A stretch of DNA of 64,000 bases, from positions 124,001 through 188,000 of the forward strand of contig JAYKXP010000063.1 of the NCBI GenBank assembly GCA_037176845.1. Reading direction: 5' to 3'. Every line of letters begins with the position of its first letter. Position 1 is the stretch's first letter. A program made the position numbers and the translations under genes. Positions 10,739-20,359 of this stretch are shown one piece after another. A model generated the notes under the pieces. The model saw only the letters and a program-made list of their open reading frames with translations. It was not told where the DNA came from and ran no database searches. This DNA comes from Paramarasmius palmivorus. Taxonomy: Eukaryota; Basidiomycota; Agaricomycetes; Agaricales; Marasmiaceae.

Positions 10739-11250
10739 TTGCTCGTCGCTTGATCCTGGACCATCTTGCTCGCGAGCCCAAATACGCCAGGTGTGGGTTT
10801 AACATCCGGAGGGTAAATACACCTTCAAAGATGGAGCATCCACGAGGTGAGCTGGATTAGGTATACTGTGTTACTTATCCCTTGATGACACAGCGCTCAC
10901 GTTTTACTTCTGGGTGCTTGTATTTCGTTTTTTTCTACTCACAGCAAGCAGAACGTGACACCACATATACGTCCACTCGTCGTGTATCGGTTTCTATTTG
11001 GTTTCTATTACGTGTGCCTATGCTATCGAGTGAGTCTCGAGTTCCATATAAGCTCACCATTCAGGAAATACTACATCACTGACAGTGTATTGGTTTAGGC
11101 TGTCCCCGTAGGGATTTTCTTGATGAGAACCTATCAAATTTCGACTCCCAGCCAAGCTCATGTACCTCTCCTTCACGGTTTCTATGCCCTTACATCAGGT
11201 CAGCGACACGCGTTCTCTGGATCCCCCAATCACCTCATAGCATCTTTCAT

Positions 11251-11508
11251 CTAGACCACGAACAAATTAAGCCTCGTTCCCACCAGATATAGGTCTGACG
11301 GAATAGGGTTCACACAATATCTCTTTGTAAGTGGGTCACTAGGCTTAACTGATACCTCCCACACCCGCAGTGTCGTCGACCCAGTAGAGACATTTTTGGC
11401 AACTGGTATTCTATCGGTTTCTGCACTCACCTTCAAATAAGGCGTGATCTCAGGGCTCGACTCCCAGCCAGAAGGTATCAAGAATTCGACGTTCCCGATT
11501 TTGTTCAT
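11251..11508 (-). CDS. Hypothetical exon or fragment (85 aa)
   Basis: An open frame MNKIGNVEFLIPSGWESSPE... with ordinary composition for a beta-rich domain. It weakly resembles the fragment at 31866-31651 (LIPWSPFPRQTS...), part of an unassigned repeated gene family. No complete gene model could be built. Confidence 0.25.
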   Translation of the reverse strand: MNKIGNVEFLIPSGWESSPEITPYLKVSAETDRIPVAKNVSTGSTTLRVWEVSVKPSDPLTKRYCVNPIPSDLYLVGTRLNLFVV

Positions 11509-11577
11509 GCTTATTAATCACGTTTGCATCTACTCTGAATTAAGAGTAAGCCCCAGTGTTCTCTTATTTCTTCACCC

Positions 11578-12570
11578 ATGTCCGGAATTCACCACGACAC
11601 CGATCATGGTATGTTCATCTACCATATACTATTTTCAATGCTTTAACGTTCTCTTCATCAAGGTCTTGCTCGTGTTCAAATGCGTACCCCATCACAATCA
11701 CCGAACCCGCGTATCGCTACATGCTTCAACTTGCTCTTTTCTACACAGCCAAAGTAAAGCCTCTAACGCCAGGCTGGACAATGCCTTTCTCGTCACAACG
11801 TCCTTCGCATATACATCACATTGACGGCTTCAGGACGGTACCAAGCCTATTCGGAGTAGAATCCGACTTTGTGCTTGTCAGATCACTTCGGACTGGTGCC
11901 AGTGGTGAGGACAAACGCCTGGAAGTATGATTTGCACGTGTCGATATTAAATCTCAACTTGACACTAAGGTGGCCATGGTTGTGTTCAAGTTTCACATTC
12001 CGTCAAGGCGACATCTTCCTACCGATGAGGGTATCGAGAACGGCACGTACATTACACCTTAACGGGCGGTTGAACGTCAGTTCGATGTCTTGAAAGATAA
12101 TGAATACCAGGACCTTCCGTATCGTTTGGAAAATCTCGAGTGAGTATTCGATCACACTCTACAGTTTATGGTCGAAGTTCACGTTTTGAAGTACATTCCT
12201 CGTTCGTTCATCAAAACTATTCTGGACAATGATTGCGACGCACATAAGGAACTGCAGGGATTCTCTCTCTCTTGTGAGTGGTCTATAAATGTACCATCCC
12301 GGACAAAGAGCACTCGCTCACGTCTGTTCATTCAAGTTCAAAGTCACCATAGCCCTGTCGAGGCCCATCGTATGGAGATCCATCAATGTAATATCCATGA
12401 ATACGACATGTTCTTCTCCAAAGACCAAGCACAGATGGTATTCATTGCTTGGCGCAACATCGCAACATTGCGTTGAATGCACCAAATCTCATGCACCACT
12501 TTTGGATTTCCGTGATTTGGTGCAGTCATTTTTGAGATTACAGATCGGGGAATGGGTTTTGGAGAGGTGA
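11578..12570 (+). pseudogene. Relic of the MSG-HxD-ADHG small gene family plus downstream fragments
   Basis: Exon 1 (11578-11608) encodes MSGIHHDTDH, followed by a 54-nt intron (11609-11662). Its donor, acceptor and phase match the gene at 5132. After GLAR the frame diverges from the 5.2-kb copy and stops after about 30 codons. Further frames (11640-11930, 12168-12476) may be later exons, but no continuous model holds. Function unknown. Confidence 0.3.
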
Positions 12571-12956
12571 CTATGTATGTGTTGAGGAGAGTCATCCTCG
12601 GATGTTATACCCGGACCCCTAAATATTTCTCCATATTTGATATTCTATCCTACCTATAAAATACCTACGATACCGAATGAAATACTTAACTTTTGACCTC
12701 CGACTATTACCTCTAACAGTATGACTCGGAATGACGAAGAGTTGTGGCAAAAGGTACGTACAGGAATATGGATTTTTTGACCGAGTGGGAGAGCATTCCG
12801 AGAGAAGAGACGAGGAAAAGCTCAAGGGAATCTGTGTGTATGCCCTTGGTGTCCCTGTGTTCTCAGTCCTACCTGTTGCTTCCCGGCCGATGATCCATAG
12901 ACGGCAAAATTCACGGCACGTTGTCGACATCGGCAATGGAATGAAATGATCACGTT
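12571..12956. other. No gene recognised
   Basis: Intergenic stretch before the F-box leader. No supported frame, RNA or repeat. Confidence 0.4.
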
Positions 12957-13074
12957 GAAGTGACAAGTGTGACATGTCTTCCTTGAACCGCAACCGCAAC
13001 CATCGACGGGCAAAAAGGTGTGTATGCATCCTCTCACAAAATTTGCAGCGCTGATGTCAAATCATCTCACACAG
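12957..13074 (+). promoter_or_regulatory. Conserved F-box-gene leader and 5' intron
   Basis: 'gacaagtgtgacatgtctt' followed by ccttgaaccgcaaccgcaaccatcg is also found, in the sense of the gene, before the F-box genes starting at 23831, 27730 and 56004. In all cases it is followed by a GTGYGTAT donor. Here the donor is at 13018 and the acceptor cacacag ends at 13074 (57 nt); in the 23.8- and 27.7-kb genes the intron is 74 nt and ends two bases before the ATG. This is a shared 5' untranslated exon and probably part of the promoter. Confidence 0.6.
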
Positions 13075-13105
13075 CTCTAAAATCGCTTCGCAAGCGTCGG
13101 CAGCC

Positions 13106-14551
13106 TTGCACGCTGTCTCTTCATTCAAATCGGCACTGATCACATTTCCTCCTGAGATCCTCTCCAGCATCTTCGTATTCAATCTGGACGATAGCAGCAT
13201 TTCAAGCTCTAAGATTTCGTTCTCCACAGGCCGTCTCTTAGGAAGTGTATGCCGATACTGGAGAAACATTGCATTACAAACCCCGGCTCTTTGGTCATCG
13301 ATATTCATTTCTGTATCGAGTGACGGTGATCATTATCCCCAAGACCCAGAATGTCTTCGAATACATTTCGAGCGGTCAAAGCTTCAGCCTCTGTCCGTTG
13401 TACTGCATATGGAGTATATCAATCATATCGATTTTATGGTTTCAATATATGAATCGGAGGATAACGACACCTTGCCGAGTTACGTCCAAATCCTTCATCT
13501 CCTCCGTGAACAAGCCGACCGCGTATTCAACCTCGCTCTCTATCTCACCGACCACGATTTGCCCGAATTCATCTCTATAATGGGGGACCTGGAGGTTCAT
13601 TTCACCAAGCTCACCAAGCTCATTGTGGAGGTAGAGAACTGCGATGATCCATGTGAGCTAGTGGCCGCATTCTCTGAATCTCCTTTTCTACGCACTATCC
13701 ACATGTGGCCTTGCACACCTTCTCCACCATACTTCCCAGTCACTCACCTGACTAACATCGTCCTCGGAGATACAGACGCCGATGATTTCAGTACCATCTT
13801 AATCACCTTTCCCATGCTTCAATCAGCAGACGTCACCTTCGTTGATAACTCGGAATACAAAGATACGACCCTTTCCCCGGATATGTCAATACCCCCTCTC
13901 CAGCACCTTCGAACGCTACGCGTTAGATTTAGGGACGATGACTTTGTCACGTTTGACGCCTTTCCGGATCTTTTCGGGCTATTCAACTTTCCTGCGCTGA
14001 GTAGCTTATTACTTCAGTTGCCACAACAGGATATGCAATCCCATCGTAGGGGACCGGATGCGCTGCGAACCCTGAATGATTCTCTTCAGTCCCTCGCCAA
14101 CGAACTCATTTCCTTTGTTGGCCGATGTCCCAATGTCGTAGATTTCCATCTCATCTCAGCATGCTTAGATGAGCAGCATGTCATGTCGATCCTTGAACGG
14201 ATGACAAACGTCGTGGTGTTTTCCATCGCCGACATTTCTGGCAGGGGGCGTACTCTCTTCACCAAGGATTTCTTGCAGGAATTGGGGGATGGAAAGATTT
14301 TACCGAGGTTAAGGGACTTGAGTCTCGAGCTTTCTCGTCATGAACTCGAGAAGGGTGCATTCGAGGGTATGCTGCGGCGTGCGAGGTCCACTGAATCGGC
14401 GCGCTTATTCCAATCTGCGTGTCTGAGGGTAACCCGTACAACGGCATCGGATTTGGACCTGGAATACCTGCGAGAGCTGCAACGCGAAGGTTTTGCTGTT
14501 CGAGTGGTGCAATACGAGGACGAGATTCTTGGATACACAGGAGATACCTAG
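13106..14551 (+). CDS. F-box domain protein (divergent member)
   Basis: The N-terminus contains LITFPPEILSSIFVFNL and, after a spacer, SVCRYWRNIALQTPALWSSI. This is the two-part F-box typical of basidiomycete F-box proteins, which as a family bind Skp1 in SCF ubiquitin ligases; the substrate is unknown. A serial ILR-like hydrophobic region follows and the C-terminus (REGFAVRVVQYEDEILGY) matches that of the sister genes at 22.3 and 26.2 kb. No in-frame ATG precedes the F-box: after the 5' intron (ends 13074) the frame is open from about 13075, and where the sisters have ATG this gene reads ATC. Position 13106 is a TTG. The first in-frame ATG lies beyond the F-box. Either translation uses a non-ATG start or the start was lost and this is a young pseudogene. 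Confidence 0.7.
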   Translation: MHAVSSFKSALITFPPEILSSIFVFNLDDSSISSSKISFSTGRLLGSVCRYWRNIALQTPALWSSIFISVSSDGDHYPQDPECLRIHFERSKLQPLSVVLHMEYINHIDFMVSIYESEDNDTLPSYVQILHLLREQADRVFNLALYLTDHDLPEFISIMGDLEVHFTKLTKLIVEVENCDDPCELVAAFSESPFLRTIHMWPCTPSPPYFPVTHLTNIVLGDTDADDFSTILITFPMLQSADVTFVDNSEYKDTTLSPDMSIPPLQHLRTLRVRFRDDDFVTFDAFPDLFGLFNFPALSSLLLQLPQQDMQSHRRGPDALRTLNDSLQSLANELISFVGRCPNVVDFHLISACLDEQHVMSILERMTNVVVFSIADISGRGRTLFTKDFLQELGDGKILPRLRDLSLELSRHELEKGAFEGMLRRARSTESARLFQSACLRVTRTTASDLDLEYLRELQREGFAVRVVQYEDEILGYTGDT

Positions 14552-14838
14552 TTGTTACGTGAGGTTTACTGCTTTATGTCTTACACTTGATCTCATCGAT
14601 GGTAAAAGTATGTCTCCGTACACACCAAACGGGTGAAGGAGTGAAACATAATTCAAACATCTTGTGATTGACTGTGACATCTTTTTGTAGAGATATCTTT
14701 GTTTCTCAAAGGCTTGTACAATTACAAATACATGTAGTCACACACGAAAAGAGGCTCCTACTCAAACAATTTGATACTATTCGGTTAAGTAGCGGAAGAA
14801 TATAACATCACTGTCCGGACGTTACTATTTAAATACAC
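14552..14838. promoter_or_regulatory. APH-gene promoter region, separated from its gene by a transposon
   Basis: 'ttcggttaagtagcggaag' (about 14780) and ctatttaaatacaca match the promoter of the intact APH gene at 24370-24450, including the TATA-like TATTTAA. The Harbinger element begins immediately downstream, so this promoter is now 3 kb from the APH pseudogene's ATG. Confidence 0.65.
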
Positions 14839-14841
14839 AAT

Positions 14842-14868
14842 AGAGAGTATTCGTGGGCGTATATACGG
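14842..14868 (+). repeat. Left terminal inverted repeat of the Harbinger element
   Basis: 27 bp, a perfect inverted match to 17859-17885. It is followed by AT-rich subterminal sequence. Confidence 0.9.
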
Positions 14869-15058
14869 TTTCCGTACATACAAATTTGACTTAGTTCTTC
14901 ACGCAAATTTCCCAAAGTGGAGCTGCAAATTTCCTGTAAATTTTACAAAGTGATATGTACTATACATGTGTCCTGGCCCAAGAAATACCCAAGAAAGACG
15001 TTGCGTAAGGCGTGCCAGGTGCGACTCAGCAACGTGGGAGACAACGGGCACGTCGTCA

Positions 15059-16232
15059 TCACTCATTGTCCTCCTCGACCCCCATACCCTTCGCCAGAAT
15101 CTTCGCATACCTATCCTGAGCATTTTTGTATGCTTCCAGGCTCTGCTTGCTTGTCTTTATCATCTCCGCAACCTGCTCCTTGCTTTCCTCTACCTTCTTC
15201 TCCAATGATTTGATCTGCTGGTTGAACTGAGAGGAAATGTCGCTGAGGTTGCTCCCAGAGCGAGCGAGTTTTGCCTTCTTCTTGGGGGGCTCTGAGCTTG
15301 AGGTCTGGCTACTACTGGGTGTGGTGTTCTCTTCGTCAGATGAATCATCCTGATCAGATTCGACCTGGTGAGCGTTCCTTTTTCCAGGGCGAGTTTGCAT
15401 AGCTTGCTGACGAATACTCATGCCTCCTGCAGTGTTCTCCGCAACAATCTACAACGACGAATTAGAGAGAGAGGTTCAGGAGGCCAGGATGGGTCAAAAG
15501 TGCGTACCTGTTTATGTGCTTCTCGCTCCTGCTCCGTTTGAGACTCACACACCTCTTTCTCCCTTCCAATCTTGTCCAGAAGAGAGGCGGTGTTGATTTT
15601 CACTCGTTTGGTCATACCTCTGGTGGTGTCGAAGCTCTTCCCATCCTTAAATCAAGGGTAAGTGTCCAGACTTGTGTTAATGGACAATGACTTACTTTGT
15701 GGGCCTTTAGCATGTCGTCGACTCGCTTCCTCAATGCTGCTGCTGTCACACCCTGCATATGACCCATTGCATTCAACTTCTCACGTACACTCTCCCATCC
15801 CTTTCCCTTTTCGCCATGCCCAGCGGTATATGGATTCTTGTCGTTGACAAGTCGAACAAGTTGCTCGAGTGCCACTGGCGTCACCTTCACGTTCGGAGCC
15901 CTACCCTTTGTTGGTGCCTTATCTTTCACCGGAGTGGCGGCCTTAGGCTGGGTAGCATTCTGAGGCGGACTGCTGTTAGACGAAGCAGTTGACGGAGAAG
16001 AGGAAGGTGGTGGAAGGCTGCCACCAGAAGAGGATGGGGTTGAGAGTTGAGGTTGAGAGGGCCTAGCACGCTGAGAGGACTCGTAGCTTGGTTGCGGAGA
16101 GTGCAGGGCCGGGTCGGAGGTATCAAATAGAGAGTTCAAGAAGTCGGCGTCTGGAGAAAGGTCGAATGCGAGAGCCAGCTCCTCTCGGGAGACTGGCTGA
16201 GACATCATTTGGCCAAAGAAGTTAAGATCCAT
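15059..16232 (-). CDS. Harbinger accessory Myb/SANT-like DNA-binding protein
   Basis: Three exons give an uninterrupted frame: 16232-15696 (179 codons), 15645-15508 (46 codons) and 15448-15059 (130 codons with stop), separated by 50- and 59-nt introns with GTAAGT and GTACGC donors, all in phase. The protein (354 aa) starts MDLNFFGQMMSQPVSREELA, then has a Ser/Pro-rich linker. A helical domain (about residues 113-200, VTPVALEQLVRLVNDKNPY...GWESVREKLNAMG) is of the Myb/SANT-like type found in the second gene of PIF/Harbinger elements. A basic PPKKKAKLARS stretch could be a nuclear localisation signal, and a Glu/Lys-rich coiled coil ends the protein. In this superfamily the partner binds element ends and helps import the transposase. 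Confidence 0.8.
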
Positions 16233-16465
16233 GGTGCGTTTGTTGCTTCTCTGAACGAGTTACGGTGGCCTTAAATACCTTCCAGGATGGACTTCGGCTA
16301 TTGTTCCACGCGTCACTGTTCCTGTCGAATGAAGTCATTCCACCGTGAAGAAAGAGCATCTGTAGCCTGTTGGTAGGGTCCTGTATATTGCACTGCAGTG
16401 CCAGTTGCAAGGGGCACAGTACCGCCGACGTCACCCTCTCCATCATCATGCTGCTACACATTTAT

Positions 16466-17702
16466 TCAATCGTGAAAGTACTCGTACAGAGTGGGAGGTG
16501 GACAGTTAAAGGCTACTGATACTTGGTTGGGCCGTAGACAGTTCAGAGCATTGTTCATGAGTGCTGCAAACCTGTAATATGAACCCACGGGAGACTGGTA
16601 TACCTTCATCTTCCATGAAGCATTGAGAAACGGCCAGTTATTAGTGACAATACCAAAACCATGTTCCACTTCAATCCTGACTGACGACATGGCATAATTC
16701 CAGTCTAACTCCTCCCGCGTACGTTCACCGGCTCCGCTGAAGGGGCTAAGGAGCTGTCGGCTTAGCCCGTAGGCTGGATCTCCAAATAACTGTAAGAATC
16801 GTTCCTCCGAGTCGATACCCTCTCGAATGGCGTATAATGTGCATGACTGGATGAGGCCGCTTTCGTCCAACAAATAGTTATCGTTGTTGCGTCCAGGAAG
16901 AGGTCCGTAAAGGTGCCCGAACATCCCGTTTGGGAGCATGACAGCCTGATACTTCAGAGCATGTATCTTCTTGTATCCATTGTATGCGACTCGTTGATAG
17001 AATGTGGGACGACATATCTTTCGGATAGTGCAGTCTAAGAAGCCCCAAACACCGGACAAGGGGGCCCCTGCTCGATGAACTGCGTCTGCATATCGCGCAA
17101 GGTTGGCTTTGGAGAGAAGATGTTCATGGTCGAAGTCGAGAAGGTGCTTCCATCGATCATTTGCCCACATGGTAACCCAATTGACGACCTCAGAGATAGC
17201 AGACTGGCTACGACTGAACTTGGCACAAAGCTCAAACAGGTCTCCTGCACTCCGAAAGCGTGCCAGTGTGAGGCACAAAGCTTCAATAGCTGTGAAGTGG
17301 TGACCTGAACGAGTTACGACCAGTTCCGGTAAGCGTATTGCTGAGACAATTGCAAAGAGTTCTTGAGCAGTTGCACTTGGTGAATCCATATGAGTAACAC
17401 TTCCTCAATCCTCTACTAATCATTGAAACATACCGAAACTGCCATATGTTCTCCTCATCACTCCGTTCCAACAACCACTCTTTTGAAATCCGTACACCGC
17501 CTTGTCTTGGACGTGGGCTAGTCCGACCATGACTTTGGAGAAACGTGTAATGTGCAGCACATAGGGATGCCGTTGCAACGAACGTCGTCACATAGGCAGA
17601 AGATAGATGGACCGAAAAATCATTGGTGAGAGTTTGAGGTAAGGCAAGTTGAGAGAGGAAGGGAATCGCACCGAGAACTAATACCATGGTATCTCGTGGC
17701 AT
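16466..17702 (-). CDS. Harbinger DDE transposase
   Basis: Exon 1 (17702-17434) and exon 2 (17375-16466) join across a 58-nt GTATGT...AG intron to give 392 aa: ...EENIWQFR then ATAQELFAIVSAIRLPELVV. The conserved fungal Harbinger helix-turn-helix region is TAIEALCLTLARFRSAGDLFEL. DDE residues are seen in GVWGFLDCTIRKICRP, PGRNNDNYLL and SVRIEVEHGFGIV. The YNGYKKIHALKYQAV block is also diagnostic. ATG 17702 (MPRDTMVLVLG) is chosen because it opens the long exon; an upstream in-frame ATG at 17894 lies outside the element. Both catalytic blocks are intact, so the gene may be active. It is followed by the minus-strand Myb-like gene after about 230 bp. Confidence 0.9.
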
Positions 17703-17858
17703 AGTAGCTGAGGACAAGGTAAAAAGGAGCTGAAACGTCGTACAAAGATAATTGTATAGAACCAGTATATACGACAAATGTCCTACAATTCTTACAACTT
17801 GCGGATTGAAAAATTCTCCGGATATACAAAGTGGAGCATGTTTTGTACGGGAAAAATT

Positions 17859-17885
17859 CCGTATATACGCCCACGAATACTCTCT
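17859..17885 (-). repeat. Right terminal inverted repeat of the Harbinger element
   Basis: 27 bp, a perfect inverted match to 14842-14868; followed by the AAT target duplication. Confidence 0.9.
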
Positions 17886-17913
17886 AATACGCAAGAGTTC
17901 TCAAATTCGAACC

Positions 17914-18388
17914 ATGCCTCCCTTGCGTGAAACTCTTCTCACGTTCATTTACCGAGCACTGGGATTTGTTTCCGATGTTTTGGACGACATTCTATTGCCC
18001 TTTTGGAAACCTGTAATCCCCATCGTCAGTAAGTTTATTTCCATTAGTCTAAAAGAAAGTATTGGCAGGGTCCGAATGAAATTGACGACCGGAGCGGCGA
18101 TGAAATCCTAGAGTGTCCCGAATTGCCACCTGACCACCCAGCGCGCATTCCAGCCTTCCGGACTTGGTTCTACAGCCTACTAGTACGCCTACCATCGTCA
18201 TCAAGGAGGAACAATTGAGGATGGACGATCCTAATGTACGGTCACGTCCAGACTGGTGGGCCCAAGCCGTATATGCATTTTTTGATTGTATACACCATAC
18301 GACCATGTTTTCCATGTTACGTTCGAACTACCCGACTGCAGATAACCCCAAGTACTCAACAGATTACAAGGTAGTCATTCTCGATTAG
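17914..18388 (+). pseudogene. APH-like kinase pseudogene with kinase core deleted
   Basis: Exon 1 MPPLRETLLTFIYRALGF... (17914 onward) is nearly identical to the intact gene at 24479 and is followed by the equivalent short intron (gtaagt...ggcag). The second exon has a one-base deletion near 18150 that breaks the frame. Then MDDPNV joins directly to RSRPDWWAQAVYAFF: the whole catalytic core of the paralogue is missing. The C-terminal tail (to TAG at 18386-18388) is better preserved here than in the intact copy. The Harbinger element sits between this gene and its TATA box. Confidence 0.85.
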
Positions 18389-18835
18389 TAGATACCCTCG
18401 AATTCGACAATACCACTCATGCGGGATCATTCTTGCGTCCAAAACGTGTCGTTCTTCTAACTTCTCTTTTCTATTGCAAACGTTAGTCCATCTCTTTGCT
18501 TCACTGGCAATCACAATATAAACCTATGACTACCTGCTCTTCACATTAATTGCTAAATCTCAACTCGGAACACAGATGCCCACACCCAAGAATGAACAAC
18601 AAAAGTAATCAGGAACATACAAATAAGCAATCCCTGGTTAGTTCCGCTCTTAACAATCCTATAACTCAAATCCCAGGGGAACTCGCCCAGAAGGGGGCAT
18701 TGAGCTCCCTTTACAAGTTCTAAGCGGAGTGAAACAGAATCTATCGCTTATCGGTATCAATTCTTGAGTTTACTCATCGACAGTGGCAGGTGCAGCCGAT
18801 CCACACTTGAAAAGCGCATCTCCATGCTGCACAAC
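18389..18835. other. APH 3' flank with SINE-like body sequence
   Basis: A block at about 18500-18620 ('atataaacctatgac', ctcggaacacag, aacatac) recurs at 18960-19045 behind the tRNA. No gene is recognised. Confidence 0.4.
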
Positions 18836-18927
18836 TCCCTGGTAGTATATCGGTTAGTACACGCGCCTGTCATTGAGGCCTAGCTTATAGACCGCGCGAA
18901 AGCTGGGTTCGACTCCCAGCCAGGGAG
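18836..18927 (+). tRNA. tRNA-Asp (GTC) with intron
   Basis: TCCCTGG pairs with CCAGGGA as a 7-bp acceptor stem with discriminator G at 18927. The anticodon arm is CGCGC-CTGTCA...C-GCGCG with anticodon GTC, and the T arm is CTGGG-TTCGACT-CCCAG. A roughly 20-nt insertion after position 37 (ttgaggcctagcttatagac) is where eukaryotic tRNA introns lie. B-box GGTTCGACTCC is intact. The D arm (TAGTATATCGGTTAGTA) is plausible. It is the only complete copy; fragments of the same tRNA lie at 25938 and 28425. Confidence 0.85.
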
Positions 18928-20359
18928 AGATTTCGTCATTCATTTCCTTTTGCTTCGTTGACATATAAACCTATGACATTACATGATCTCCACTCGGAAC
19001 ACAGGATATATTCAAGTATCGAGCACCAGGAAAAACGAACATAAGATACGAGCATTGAAATGCGATCTACGGATCGAGAACGAGGCTCCACGAAGAGGTA
19101 TCTTCGACTTCGACGCCTGACATGTAAGGGTATCAAGTGGTGTCAGGGTAACGTCGAAAGGAAGCATCCGGATGAGAAGATGAAGAAGCGACGAAAACGG
19201 AAAGGAGGTGGTAGAAATGTAGTTGGGGAATCTCAGGTATCGATCGAATGTGGTACTGGTAGACCTTGGTCCGTCTGTTCGCATTCCCGTTCCCAAACCT
19301 CCAAAGCCCCGAACTCATATCACACTCTCCTCCTAACGAGCCACCCAAAACGAAAGAATACACCACCAGTCACCATTCCTTGTAATAGCGGCCCCGAAAA
19401 CTCCATATCTTCGACGAGTTACATCGGTTCTATGGTTGGGCGCCATGGATAGACGAGGGACGAGAGCAGGAGGTGCTTATGGAGGGATAGAAAGGGGTGT
19501 AGAAATGGAGTTGGGGAATACAGGTATTGATGGAAGGTAGTACGGGTCGACGTTCACTCTGTTCGCGTTTCCAAGCTGAAAACCCAAAACGATGACTACA
19601 ACACCATTCATTCCTCGGAATCAGCTCTCTGACATCCGGTATATCGGTCCCGGTACACGCTCGATGAAGGAAAAGGAAATGGCTCCTCGCTATGGGGCGA
19701 CGGGGGTGACAGGGGCGAGGGGTTGAAGGTTCTGGGATACCCGGAAGGTGATATGCTAGACCCCAACGTCCATAGTGACATGTGGGTGTTTGAACCAAAA
19801 CGATATCTCCACTGGAAGAGGCAGGCGTTGAGAAGGAGCCAAGGAATATCTTCGGTATCGAAGGTGCCACGAGAACAATCAACACGGGTATGTCTATTTC
19901 CGGTTCAGAGTTAGTGCTAACCCCGAGAACCTGAGACGAACAGATACTACATACCGCACAACAACACCATTCACAGCCCATAACGCCCCTTGACATCACC
20001 CACACCACGGTGACTTTGTATCTTTTGCTCCCCAGTCCTGTGTGATCGCTCGAAATCGTGCTATAGCCTGGTTTTCCGCCATGGGTGTATGGAGGATGAG
20101 GCTATGTGTTAACCGCATCCGGCGGAGAGGGAGTCGAAGGTTCTCTCCTCCACACACACAATGGGGAACTTGAGGTATGAGATACAGGCTGAGATGGTAG
20201 CGAGGAATGGGGAAGGACGAAGCAGCACGACGACAAACGAAAACCCGCTCCTGGTGTGCGCCAAAATGAGGTAGGCGCTATGGCAAGCGAGAGGTACTGG
20301 TATATGTCGTTAGATAGACGCTGAAAAGGGTGCTAGCAGGTGGAAAGGGTTCAAAGGGA
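18928..20359. repeat. Two tandem-like units of an unassigned repeat
   Basis: Units at about 19040-19440 and 19440-20000 share ordered landmarks (gatgaga/gatgaag, 'gtagttggggaatctcagg'/ggagttggggaatacagg, gttcgc-ttcc, 'aaccacaca/caacacca'). Related units occur at 29160-29900 and 45780-46040. A 192-codon minus-strand frame (20008-19430) spans one unit but is not conserved in the others. No domain is recognised. Confidence 0.4.

Larger units (their letters stand above)
14842..17885 (-). mobile_element. Complete Harbinger-type DNA transposon (3,044 bp)
   Basis: Perfect 27-bp terminal inverted repeats (AGAGAGTATTCGTGGGCG...) lie at 14842-14868 and 17859-17885, flanked by a 3-bp AAT duplication (14839-14841 and 17886-17888). 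The empty paralogous site at about 24438-24460 reads tacacaatacgcaagag, exactly the sequence expected without the insertion. It carries the two genes expected of the superfamily: a DDE transposase and a Myb/SANT-like protein, both minus strand and without frame damage. A 3-bp duplication fits PIF/Harbinger elements. Confidence 0.93.

Noticed and set aside
11134..11460. Two ttcgactcccagcca words resembling a tRNA T arm
   Set aside because: Neither has a matching acceptor stem or anticodon arm nearby; one lies within an open frame.
17283..17894. 203-codon minus-strand frame beginning at 17894
   Set aside because: It starts outside the transposon end (17885) and reads through the transposase intron. 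The transposase start at 17702 with splicing fits the family better.
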